Below, piece by piece: positions 27,261 to 34,478 of a stretch of 64,000 nt of DNA. The DNA lies in NCBI GenBank assembly GCA_016705695.1, contig JADJLA010000001.1, forward strand, positions 434,001 through 498,000, in the 5' to 3' direction. The notes beneath the pieces were generated by a model. That model was not told the origin of the DNA and ran no database searches. It saw nothing but the letters and a program-made list of their open reading frames with translations. The DNA is from Sphingobacteriaceae bacterium (GTDB taxonomy: Bacteria; Bacteroidota; Bacteroidia; B-17B0; Aurantibacillaceae). A program made the position numbers and the translations under genes. Within the stretch, counting starts at the first letter, position 1. Every line of letters begins with the position of its first letter.

Positions 27261-27340
27261 TCCTCCTTTTTAAAGGAGGTGCCCGAAGGGCGGAGTATTA
27301 TCCTCCTTTGAAAAAGGAGGTGTCACGGAGTGACGGAGGA
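27261..27340. repeat. Two tandem CCTCCTTT double-hairpin repeats
   Basis: Copy a (27261-27295) has hairpin CCTCCTTT/AAAGGAGG then hairpin GCCC-GAA-GGGC. Copy b (27301-27340) has CCTCCTTT/AAAGGAGG then GTCAC-GGA-GTGAC. The second hairpin keeps its pairing while changing its sequence. Together with the GGGCGTGCC element they occupy the 450-bp gap 27185-27634. Confidence 0.7.
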
Positions 27341-27366
27341 TTATATCAAGAGAATAATAATTTTTT

Positions 27367-27482
27367 GGGCGTGCCGGCGAGGCTCACCCCACATACGCTG
27401 GAAGTTCGCTCGCCGTCGGGCTTTTCGCTGCAATCTTTTGTTCGTTCCTCACAAAAGGATTTTCGCTACAATCCCTCACGCG
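27367..27482 (+). repeat. GGGCGTGCC element, copy 2
   Basis: It starts GGGCGTGCCGGCGAGGC, continues GGAAGTTCGCTCGCCGTCGG and CTTTTCGCTGCAATC, and ends TTCGCTACAATCCCTCACGC. The ends match copy 1 (24043-24249, opposite strand) closely, but the centre is only a short CTTTTGTTCGTTCCTCACAAAAG hairpin. A truncated start of the same element (GGGCGTGCCCAGCGGAC) occurs at 27241. Confidence 0.75.
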
Positions 27483-27634
27483 TAGAACACATTCGTCTTC
27501 GAAATAAAGTTTTGTATTAGTAATTTGAGGGTGCTTCGAAATTTTTGAGGACGCAATTTGCGACCTGCAAATAGAATATAAACTAAAATCATATTTAGTT
27601 TATATTCAACAAATGAATATTAACTTTCTTAGCG

Positions 27635-28471
27635 TTATTTCTTTTTTATTTTTTTTGGCACTTTACCTTCATCAAGTTTTTTAGCATTACTTGAGCTCAC
27701 AATTTTTTTACCGGTTTTTGCTTCAATTTGCTTTCGTGTATTGCCGGCAATTTCGCCACCTTCTTTTGCTACAACTTTATTTTCTTCCAGATCTTTTGGT
27801 TTCTTTCCTTTCGAAATTTCTTTGGTGGTGGCTTCGGCTAGCATATTAAGAACCAGTTCAAGGTTTGTCATATGATCACGCAAGCCTTCTTTTTTAAGGC
27901 CTTTGTGATTCTTATATTCTTTTACCGTTTTACCGCTCCAGGCTTGTGTAATTATATCAGTAAGTAAGGCAAACTCGAGCCCCTTTTTTACGCCTCGTTT
28001 TTCCCATTCATCGGTCAGTTCCTTTCTTACCTCAATACTTTTTAAGCGTTGATTAATCCACGCTTTACTATAGCCCTTTTGTAAATAGGTTTGCATAGCC
28101 CTGTCGAAACTTAACTCAGGGCTTTCTGTTTCTTCAATACGCTCATAACCTACTTTTGCTAGCCACTGTTTAAACGGCTCGGCCTTTGGGGAAGGGATGG
28201 ACTGGATCAAACGTAATAATTGCTCTGTATCAGCAACGTCGGTAATATAAAACTTACCATCGTTGGATTGTAATTTCAGTTGTCCCAAATTATGGGACAA
28301 CTCACTTCCCTCTGTCTTCAGCTTGGTTTTTAAGGCATTCCAGTATTTCCGTGGTCTAGGACTCCCTGTTAACGCTTCAATTACATCAATAACTGAAAAA
28401 TACCATTTTTCTTCTTGCTCATTCCAGGCCGACCTTATCTTTTTATGCTCAAATAATTTTACTGCACTCAT
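27635..28471 (-). CDS. BRO-N / phage antirepressor-like protein
   Basis: This 278-residue protein has an N-terminal BRO-N domain (about 1-110: FEHKKIRSAWNEQEEKWYFS, VIDVIEALTGS, YWNALKTKLK, FYITDVADTEQLLRLIQSIP). BRO-N occurs in phage antirepressors and is DNA-binding in several cases. A conserved helical region follows (about 125-215), and the tail is Lys-rich with a KTGKKIVSS segment. Chromosomal copies of this layout are common in Bacteroidota outside prophages. No phage structural or integrase genes are present. The role is probably regulatory but unproven. Confidence 0.82.
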   Translation of the reverse strand: MSAVKLFEHKKIRSAWNEQEEKWYFSVIDVIEALTGSPRPRKYWNALKTKLKTEGSELSHNLGQLKLQSNDGKFYITDVADTEQLLRLIQSIPSPKAEPFKQWLAKVGYERIEETESPELSFDRAMQTYLQKGYSKAWINQRLKSIEVRKELTDEWEKRGVKKGLEFALLTDIITQAWSGKTVKEYKNHKGLKKEGLRDHMTNLELVLNMLAEATTKEISKGKKPKDLEENKVVAKEGGEIAGNTRKQIEAKTGKKIVSSSNAKKLDEGKVPKKIKKK

Positions 28472-28646
28472 TTTTTGCTCCTTATATGTTAACGTAAAAT
28501 TACAACAAAACCCAACAAACCCTTGCTACAATTCATAGCATTATTAAATTGTGTTGATCGAACTCTATCATAAAAACGATAAAGAAAATGAAGATAGAGA
28601 GAGGATAAAAAGAAATTTTAAGTGAGGTGGTTTCTTTTAATAATCC

Positions 28647-29567
28647 CTATTCCTCCAATCCTATACTCTTTCTTCGCTGTTGTAAATTATCAGGGTCTTC
28701 CGAAGGATAAAAGATCTCCTTCTTATCCTTATCGTAATACGATTGTGTGCCATACAATTGCTTTTGCCCTTTGGCAATGCGATGTTTATCGGCAAAGAAG
28801 GCAAATGATTTGGGACTCAATATTCCTTTATTTACTGCCGATTGAAGCAGATGGTAATGTTTTTCTTTGAGGGCCGTGGGTGCAAAGCTCAAGAGGTAAA
28901 ATGGTGTGATATACGCTTCTCCGGCAACGGCGCTGGAAGGATAACCGTAAGTGCAAAGTATTTGATCAATTTGCGAAAAGGTGATGCTATCGGCCTGAGC
29001 ATATGTTTGTTTGTACTCCGCTTTTTTTACGGGGTTATTACTGTGTTTACTAATGCTATCGAGCCAGCGGTTGCGATGATCATTAAATTCTACTTCCAAA
29101 GCATTTAAGGCAAACATCAACGAATCGTTCATTTGATTGTTTTTATCAACGTAAACCGAGCGCACATATTTGCCTTTGTTGTAATACTCATATTTTTCTA
29201 GCTCGCCCTTTTCGTTATACGAACTCCATTTGCCGTAATAGTAATAATGGATCTTATCACTCAGGTTATCTACACGGGCATTTCCTCTGGCTTTTACCAC
29301 ACCGTTAGCGTAATAAAAAGTTGCTTTTAGTTTTTTACCACGCGCAATTTCTTTTCTATCCAAAACACCTTTATTAGTATAGTAAAATGTTTTACCTACA
29401 CTTCGCCCATTCCTAAATTTCCCTTCAAATGATTTGATCTTATGTTCATTATCCATATACACGATCCACTTGCCTGTACGTTGTCCGTGTTTGTTCATAC
29501 GGTTCAAGTGCTTAGAACAACTGCTGAATACTATTATGGCAATAAGCCAAAGAGATAATGATCGCAT
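28647..29567 (-). CDS. MORN-repeat lipoprotein (YwqK-like)
   Basis: This 306-residue protein has a lipoprotein signal (LIAIIVFSSCSKH; lipobox Cys at about 18), placing it on the envelope. Residues about 25-140 are MORN-like repeats (GQRTGKWIVYMDNEHKIKSF, EGKFRNGRSVGKTFYY, GVLDRKEIARGKK, YGKWSSYNEKGELEKYEYYN), as in proteins labelled YwqK antitoxin, though no toxin partner is visible. The C-terminal ~140 residues are helical with no known domain. It lies in the same orientation as the following TonB-like protein, 282 bp apart. Confidence 0.72.
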   Translation of the reverse strand: MRSLSLWLIAIIVFSSCSKHLNRMNKHGQRTGKWIVYMDNEHKIKSFEGKFRNGRSVGKTFYYTNKGVLDRKEIARGKKLKATFYYANGVVKARGNARVDNLSDKIHYYYYGKWSSYNEKGELEKYEYYNKGKYVRSVYVDKNNQMNDSLMFALNALEVEFNDHRNRWLDSISKHSNNPVKKAEYKQTYAQADSITFSQIDQILCTYGYPSSAVAGEAYITPFYLLSFAPTALKEKHYHLLQSAVNKGILSPKSFAFFADKHRIAKGQKQLYGTQSYYDKDKKEIFYPSEDPDNLQQRRKSIGLEE

Positions 29568-29849
29568 CTGTATAAATATATGTCTTTTATATAAGATGAT
29601 GAAGAGTTTTTTATATCTGGTTTTGTTTGGCTTGTGGGTGGAAGCGACTGAATTCTGAGCTCAGTGGAAGGGTTGTGGAGTATTTCTTCTTTTTTTTATC
29701 TTCATTCAAAACAATGAGATAAGTTAAGGATTCCGTTCAACTATAATTCCTGTTGTTTTGGAAAATGAAGATAGGGAGAGGATAGAGAGGAGGGTGAGTG
29801 ATAAGATGGAAGGTTTGTTGCAATGGATTGCAGGTAAGCGAGAGTTACT

Positions 29850-30665
29850 TTACTCATCGCGAATAGCCCTGTTCTTATCAAAGAAAACTATCTTATATGC
29901 TCTAAATTTTACAGGCTTATCATTAAAAGTGCCAGGTGAAATTGAAAGTTTTTTCACATAATTGACCGCTTCAACATCACAGGCGTAGCAGGAGTCGTTT
30001 TCAATGTGCTGAATTTTTAAGTCGCTTAAGGTTGCATCTTCGTTAACAATAAATCGAACAGCTACTTTATAACTTTTATTTCTGTCGTAAAATTCTTTAG
30101 GATATTTTTTATTTTTTGATTCGAACCAATACAAATCTTTGTGATTCTTTGTAAAGTCAGGATTTTTAGTGCTAAATGTGTAAACATTTCCCAAACTATC
30201 TTCCATCTTATACATGGCAATTACCTTGCCTTGTTTGTTATGTACATAAACTCTCTCAAGGTTATTGTAATAATTGAAAAAACTGATTTCATAATACTCA
30301 TAATTTTCTTTTCCTGCCGGTAAACGATCTTTGTCAATATAAGAGGTATCTGCTTTTCCACAATGCGTCCAATAGAGGTTTTCGACTTTTGCTTTTAATT
30401 TAAGTGAAGCTGCGAGATCGTTGCAATAACCTTCTTTATTACCTGCATTTATGCGACATAAAGCCCTGTTATAATAGGCTTCTTGGCTTGGTTGGGTTTT
30501 TATACTCCAAGTAAAAAGAGTGTCGGCTTTAGGGTAATTATGTAAATTAAACTCGACTACGCCAGCGTCAAAATATTTTACAGCACGTGGGTTTTGAGCG
30601 ATAGTAAAATTAATTAGCAAGAAAAATATCACACTAAGTTTAGTATATCTATTTAATTTGGACAT
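29850..30665 (-). CDS. Secreted TPR protein with TonB-C-like domain
   Basis: This 271-residue protein begins MSKLNRYTKLSVIFFLLINFTIAQ (signal peptide). A short TPR-like helical pair follows (about 27-95, FDAGVVEFNLHNYPKADTLF...YYNRALCRINAG). Next is a small beta region with YVHNKQGKVIAMYK. The C-terminal domain (about 195-271: YKVAVRFIVNEDATLSDLKI...PGTFNDKPVKFRAYKIVFF) resembles TonB C-terminal domains. It lacks the usual N-terminal TonB membrane anchor, so it is more likely a periplasmic relative than an energy transducer. The gap 29568-29849 holds only a 24-bp direct-repeat copy. Confidence 0.65.
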   Translation of the reverse strand: MSKLNRYTKLSVIFFLLINFTIAQNPRAVKYFDAGVVEFNLHNYPKADTLFTWSIKTQPSQEAYYNRALCRINAGNKEGYCNDLAASLKLKAKVENLYWTHCGKADTSYIDKDRLPAGKENYEYYEISFFNYYNNLERVYVHNKQGKVIAMYKMEDSLGNVYTFSTKNPDFTKNHKDLYWFESKNKKYPKEFYDRNKSYKVAVRFIVNEDATLSDLKIQHIENDSCYACDVEAVNYVKKLSISPGTFNDKPVKFRAYKIVFFDKNRAIRDE

Positions 30666-30730
30666 TGGTAAAATATAACTATTCTTGTGATATCTAATAT
30701 TTGATTTGTTTGCATACAGATTTCTTCATC

Positions 30731-31939
30731 TCACCCCTTAAACTCATCCACCCATTTAGCCGTACTCATTTGCTTTAATATGCGTGGCACATCGCCAAAC
30801 GAAGTTACTAAAGCGCCGCGGTTGCGGTCAACAAGGTCGGTTCTAAAATTATTGCCGGTTTGACAAATGTATTCGGCCATTTGTGCGCCAATTACTTTCA
30901 TAAGGTCAAAACGGGTAACATCGGCCATGTCAATACTTCCCAGGGTTTCTTCGCCAAGGTCGTGAAGCCATTTGCTTTTGTATTTTTTTTCGTCGAGCGC
31001 GTCAATGTTTGGTAATTTTTTAATGGCAACAGGGTCCAACGTAATTTGAAATCGTCTAAAATCAACCAAGGTATTCATCATGGGCGATCTTAACATATCA
31101 ATTTGCATGGCGCTGGCATCTTGTGGTGTTTGTGTCATCAACCAATTTAACCAAAAACTGAGGTCAACTCCTTTTGGGTTAATGGTATCATCGGGTTTTA
31201 TAAATTGCCTTGCAATACCGGTACCAAAACTAAATAAGGTAAGTTCGCTCAGGCGGTAATTGCTTTGTTTGTCCTTAGGGCAACTGTAAGATACCGCTTC
31301 AATAAACGCTGCCAACGAAGGATTGTTGTACGTAGTTGTTCCGCCATCTACAAAACGCTCTAAAGGATAAAAATACGTGGGTGCACTCATGGTGGCTTCC
31401 ATTACGGCGCGTAATAAAACATTTCGGTATGTTCCATGATAAGTACCATCTGCTTGTTTAAAGCAAGCAAAAAATGTTTCTTCAGCCGCGGCCATATCTT
31501 GCGCAGTAATTAAAAGATCAATATCGTGTTTGTGGCATGCTTGCTCCAATGTTTCATTTTTTACCGTTTCTTGTAAGAGTGTGCGGTATTGCTGTTTGCT
31601 AAATGCAGGAGGATTTACAAAACGATTTCCCAAACTGCGTTTATCAAATACTTTGGTAACTAAACTTTCGTACAAGGTTTCAATTTGATCGGCGTTATGG
31701 CCTGTGCAAATCAATCCTGCAATTATACCGCCGGTAGAAGTTCCTGCTACCATGTCAAATAATTGATGCAAGGGCATTTCGGCAATTTGCTCTAAGCGTT
31801 TTAAGAGTTGGATGGTTAATATGCCGCGCATACCTCCGCCATCCAAGCATAAAATAGCGCGATGGTTTGGGTTGATGTTTAATTTTTCGAACGCCTTTTT
31901 GCGTGCGGGGCTGAGTTGGGTGCCGTTTAATTTTGCCAT
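30731..31939 (-). CDS. Patatin-like phospholipase
   Basis: Patatins are serine acyl hydrolases with a Ser-Asp dyad that cleave membrane lipids. This 402-residue protein has the oxyanion motif DGGGMRG at 33-39, the nucleophile elbow GTSTG at 66-70 (Ser68) and the catalytic Asp motif in FVDGGTTTYNNPS (near 195-199). All key residues are present. No signal peptide is seen, so it is cytoplasmic. Similar enzymes are effectors in CBASS defence, but no nucleotide cyclase, HORMA or ubiquitin-like genes are adjacent. A CACGGAG repeat lies directly upstream. Confidence 0.88.
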   Translation of the reverse strand: MAKLNGTQLSPARKKAFEKLNINPNHRAILCLDGGGMRGILTIQLLKRLEQIAEMPLHQLFDMVAGTSTGGIIAGLICTGHNADQIETLYESLVTKVFDKRSLGNRFVNPPAFSKQQYRTLLQETVKNETLEQACHKHDIDLLITAQDMAAAEETFFACFKQADGTYHGTYRNVLLRAVMEATMSAPTYFYPLERFVDGGTTTYNNPSLAAFIEAVSYSCPKDKQSNYRLSELTLFSFGTGIARQFIKPDDTINPKGVDLSFWLNWLMTQTPQDASAMQIDMLRSPMMNTLVDFRRFQITLDPVAIKKLPNIDALDEKKYKSKWLHDLGEETLGSIDMADVTRFDLMKVIGAQMAEYICQTGNNFRTDLVDRNRGALVTSFGDVPRILKQMSTAKWVDEFKG

Positions 31940-31959
31940 GGGGTTTGTTTTATTTTTTT

Positions 31960-32051
31960 GCCACGGAGACGCGGAGGCACGGAGTTTTTTTTGTCGTAGT
32001 GCCTAAGCAGCTACGTCTAGTATTTTTCTCCGTGTCTTCGCGCCTCCGTGG
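31960..32051 (-). repeat. CACGGAG palindromic repeat, copy 4
   Basis: Ends are GCCACGGAGACGCGGAGGCA then CGGAG on the left and GTGTCTTCGCGCCTCCGTGG on the right. The core reads GCAGCTACGTCTAG, the inverse of copies 2 and 3, so this copy is in the opposite orientation. It lies between the patatin and NlpC/P60 starts. Confidence 0.85.
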
Positions 32052-32157
32052 ATAATATTTTGTGTTAAGCATGATGAAGATAATTATTTACCTCTAAAAA
32101 CAAAAGCGCTGTTAAATAAAAGCCGTAACTTAAAGCGTTAAAAGGGAATATACTCAT

Positions 32158-32679
32158 ATGCGGATTGGTTTAACTATACTTTTTATACTGCTCTTAAAGG
32201 TCTGTGAAGGTTACCCTTCGACTTCGCTCAGGGTGACGGGGCTTGGAGAGCCACTTTTGAAGGATTCGGTAAAAGCCGATACCTTATTAGCCTTGGCCAA
32301 ATCGCAAATAGGTAAAAATTATTGTTACGCCGTTGCCGATCCCGAAAAGGGATTTGATTGCAGTGGCTTTGTGTATTTTGTATTTCATAGTTTTAAAATT
32401 GAAGTACCGCGCTCAAGTAAATTATACAAAAATTACGGCCAAAAAATCCCTCTCGATTCGGCCAGAGTAGGGGATGTAATTGTTTTTACAGGAACAAATG
32501 CTAAAAAACGTAGTCCCGGACATGTGGGAATTATTATTTCGTGTACGGATGGAGTGCCCACTTTTATTCATTCTTCTTCAGGCAAAAAAAAGGGAGTTAT
32601 TATTTCTGATTTTAATGAATCGCCTTATTATAAGAAAAGGTTTATAAAGATCGTGCGCGTTGCAAAGGTATATCCATAA
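32158..32679 (+). CDS. NlpC/P60 family peptidoglycan hydrolase
   Basis: NlpC/P60 enzymes cleave peptide stems of peptidoglycan with a Cys-His dyad. In this 173-residue protein the catalytic Cys68 lies in FDCSGFVYFVF, and the His is in SPGHVGIII (His122), followed by a polar residue region. The start encodes a signal peptide (MRIGLTILFILLLKVCEG). Immediately after it, residues 19-28 (YPSTSLRVTG) are encoded by a dispersed repeat, CCCTTCGACTTCGCTCAGG at 32214. The repeat seems to have inserted at the signal-peptide junction without breaking the frame. The enzyme is otherwise complete. Confidence 0.9.
   Translation: MRIGLTILFILLLKVCEGYPSTSLRVTGLGEPLLKDSVKADTLLALAKSQIGKNYCYAVADPEKGFDCSGFVYFVFHSFKIEVPRSSKLYKNYGQKIPLDSARVGDVIVFTGTNAKKRSPGHVGIIISCTDGVPTFIHSSSGKKKGVIISDFNESPYYKKRFIKIVRVAKVYP
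32214..32237 (+). repeat. Dispersed repeat CCTTCGACTTCGCTCAGG inside the NlpC/P60 gene
   Basis: This is the common short intergenic repeat type related to CCTGAGCTTGTCGAAGG (25547). Here it is translated, giving the peptide PSTSLRV just after the predicted signal peptide. Confidence 0.65.
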
Positions 32680-32684
32680 TTTTA

Positions 32685-32772
32685 GCCACGGAGACGCGGA
32701 GGAACGGAGTTTTTGTTGTAATGTTTAAGTAGCTACGATAGTATTTTCTCCGTGTCTTGGTGCCTCCGTGGC
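32685..32772 (-). repeat. CACGGAG palindromic repeat, copy 5
   Basis: Ends are GCCACGGAGACGCGGAGGAA then CGGAG and CGTGTCTTGGTGCCTCCGTG then GC. The core GTAGCTACGATAG shows minus orientation. It touches a minus-strand terminator (32774-32799), the same arrangement as copy 6. Confidence 0.85.
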
Positions 32773-32773
32773 C

Positions 32774-32799
32774 AAATAAAAAAAGACGCCGGAGGCGTC
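32774..32799 (-). terminator. Intrinsic terminator of the SiaC-family gene
   Basis: On the minus strand GACGCC-TCC-GGCGTC is followed by TTTTTTTATTT. It starts about 30 bp past the siaC-like stop codon. The run of T leads straight into CACGGAG repeat copy 5. Confidence 0.85.
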
Positions 32800-32828
32800 A
32801 AAAAGTTTAGGAACAAAAAAGGCTAGCC

Positions 32829-33209
32829 TTAGCTAACCTTCTCAATAATTTTGTAAGAAAAATCCATAAAGCTCAACAGATCCTCGCCAACATCGCGGAG
32901 GTCGTAATCGCTTTCGTCATACAACCAATCAATGTGCACAATGTTTCCAACTTTGTGTAAAACATTTAATTCCTTTAAGAGATCAAATAACATACGCTGC
33001 GAAGAAGTATTGATATAATTCAATTCAAAAAGAACTTTGGTAGTGCTATTTGGTTTTTTAGCGTAATCTCTTATCCAAAGAATAAGAGGTGTATAAAATT
33101 CGTGAGCGTTATCTAAAAACGAAGAGCCTTTTATTTCAAATGCACCGGTAGTGTGATCAAGTATCACAAGGGGCGAGTGCTTTGTTTCTTTTAAAATGAG
33201 CTTTTCCAT
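32829..33209 (-). CDS. SiaC family regulatory phosphoprotein (DUF1987)
   Basis: SiaC proteins are small partner-switch regulators: in Pseudomonas, SiaC is phosphorylated on Thr68 by kinase SiaB and dephosphorylated by the SpoIIE-type phosphatase SiaA, and the free form activates a diguanylate cyclase. This 126-residue protein matches the domain along its length (PLVILDHTTGAFEIKGSSFL, FYTPLILWIRDYA, FELNYINTSSQRMLFDLL). The NTSS segment places a threonine at residue 68. No SiaB kinase or cyclase is adjacent. Two intact TPR-SpoIIE phosphatases elsewhere in the window (43115 and 61814) are candidate partners. The gene has its own terminator. Confidence 0.88.
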   Translation of the reverse strand: MEKLILKETKHSPLVILDHTTGAFEIKGSSFLDNAHEFYTPLILWIRDYAKKPNSTTKVLFELNYINTSSQRMLFDLLKELNVLHKVGNIVHIDWLYDESDYDLRDVGEDLLSFMDFSYKIIEKVS

Positions 33210-33427
33210 AGGTATTATATCAAAGATAAGATAATTTGGTTAAAAAAAGTAGGCCGTTTATCTACAAATTGCCTTGGTTGAGCAAAAAATGCAAGGTATT
33301 GAGTAAAGGCTTTTACGTTTTAGTAATTAGATTGGAAAAATGTACCGAGGTTTAGCCAAGAGTATTAAATGTTATATTTTATTTATCTTAAATAGATGAA
33401 TTTCAATAACTTAGATAGTGTTGTTTA

Positions 33428-33517
33428 GCCACGGAGACGCGGAGGCACGGAGTTTATTGTTGCATTATTAAGGTATCTACGTCTTGTATATCCTCCGCGT
33501 CTTGGTGCCTCCGTGGC
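33428..33517 (-). repeat. CACGGAG palindromic repeat, copy 6
   Basis: Ends are GCCACGGAGACGCGGAGGCA then CGGAG and CGCGTCTTGGTGCCTCCGTG then GC. The core is GTATCTACGTCTTG (minus orientation). It lies in the 369-bp gap 33210-33578, which otherwise holds no gene, and abuts a terminator as copy 5 does. Confidence 0.85.
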
Positions 33518-33518
33518 T

Positions 33519-33544
33519 AAATAAAAAAAGACGCCGGAGGCGTC
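33519..33544 (-). terminator. Intrinsic terminator of the lpxD-acyltransferase pair
   Basis: This is the same hairpin as at 32774: GACGCC-TCC-GGCGTC, then TTTTTTTATTTAGCC on the minus strand. It lies 35 bp beyond the acyltransferase stop codon. Confidence 0.85.
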
Positions 33545-33578
33545 GTAAGTGCAGTAAGATAAATTCGCTTTATAAATT

Positions 33579-34478
33579 TTACTTAGCAGATAACCCTTGC
33601 AATTTCATATACTCAGGAAAATCAATCCCCTTTCTAAACTCCTTCGAATAAATATATTTTTTTATTTCGGCGGCCCATGCGCGGTGCGATAAACCTAAAT
33701 GTAAGATGGAAGGGTCGAAAGGTTTACCGAAATGAATTTTTATGGTTTGTCCTTTTTGCTTGAACATTTCATCCGGTAAAAAGAGCATTTCAATATTGAC
33801 TTTAATACCAATGAATTTTCTAAAATTAGCAAAGCGATAAAAGAATTTTGAATTCTCGCCTTCAATGAATGTTGGAACGATAAAACGTTTGTGATCGATG
33901 GCTTGTGTGACAAAACTTTTTTTCCAAGTAAGGTCAACTATTTTTCCTTTGATTTTTCGAGAAACCAATCCTGCCGGAAAAATTAATACGGCGTCGTTAG
34001 AATTCAAAATATCTTCCATGGAGCGCAACGAACTGGCAGAGGTGGACCCAACTTTATTTATTCCGGCAAAAACTCCTGTGTAATTTTTAAAAGATAGGAG
34101 CATATCATTTACAAAAAAACGAACATCAGTTCTAATTTCACCAACTTCTTTTATTAGAGCCATTCCGTCTAGCCCACCCAAAGGATGGTTCGAAGCCACA
34201 ATAATACGTTCGTGCTTTGGAACATTTTGGGTATTTAATGAAACAGTTTTTGCACCAAGATAATCCAAGCCTTTTTTATTAAAATCCAACCCATTGGTGT
34301 CTTTTAACAATTCCATCGCAATGTTGATCTGTTGTTCGTGAAGTTTGCGCTTAAGCCAGCTAAGCACAAAACCGGGCATCCATTTTCTGAGCCCCGGCGC
34401 CTTCTCGCGCAATACTTTATCTACATCAATGAATTTTTTTTGCGGTGCACTCATTGTTTGAAGATCATTTTTTTGCAA
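33579..34478 (-). CDS. Lysophospholipid-type acyltransferase (PlsC/hemolysin family)
   Basis: These membrane-associated enzymes transfer acyl chains to lipid precursors. The 299-residue protein has the acyltransferase block I as NHPLGGLDG (about 96-104; H and D four residues apart) and a later glycine-rich PAGLVSRK segment (block III-like, about 170-177). A C-terminal FGKPFDPS motif completes it. The NHPLGGLDG form is typical of the Bacteroidota branch related to lyso-ornithine-lipid acyltransferases. Its start overlaps lpxD by 14 bp, so the two are one operon, consistent with envelope lipid synthesis. The acceptor lipid is unknown. Confidence 0.82.
   Translation of the reverse strand: MQKNDLQTMSAPQKKFIDVDKVLREKAPGLRKWMPGFVLSWLKRKLHEQQINIAMELLKDTNGLDFNKKGLDYLGAKTVSLNTQNVPKHERIIVASNHPLGGLDGMALIKEVGEIRTDVRFFVNDMLLSFKNYTGVFAGINKVGSTSASSLRSMEDILNSNDAVLIFPAGLVSRKIKGKIVDLTWKKSFVTQAIDHKRFIVPTFIEGENSKFFYRFANFRKFIGIKVNIEMLFLPDEMFKQKGQTIKIHFGKPFDPSILHLGLSHRAWAAEIKKYIYSKEFRKGIDFPEYMKLQGLSAK

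Noticed and set aside
27635..28471. Prophage region around the BRO-N protein
   Set aside because: No integrase, terminase, portal, tail or lysis genes are nearby. BRO-N proteins are often chromosomal in this phylum.
28647..29567. Toxin-antitoxin pair with the YwqK/MORN protein as antitoxin
   Set aside because: The protein is an exported lipoprotein with no adjacent toxin candidate; the antitoxin label comes from database naming of MORN proteins.
30731..33209. CBASS defence operon (patatin plus neighbours)
   Set aside because: There is no nucleotidyltransferase or ancillary gene. The NlpC/P60 and SiaC-like genes are on different transcripts with their own terminators.
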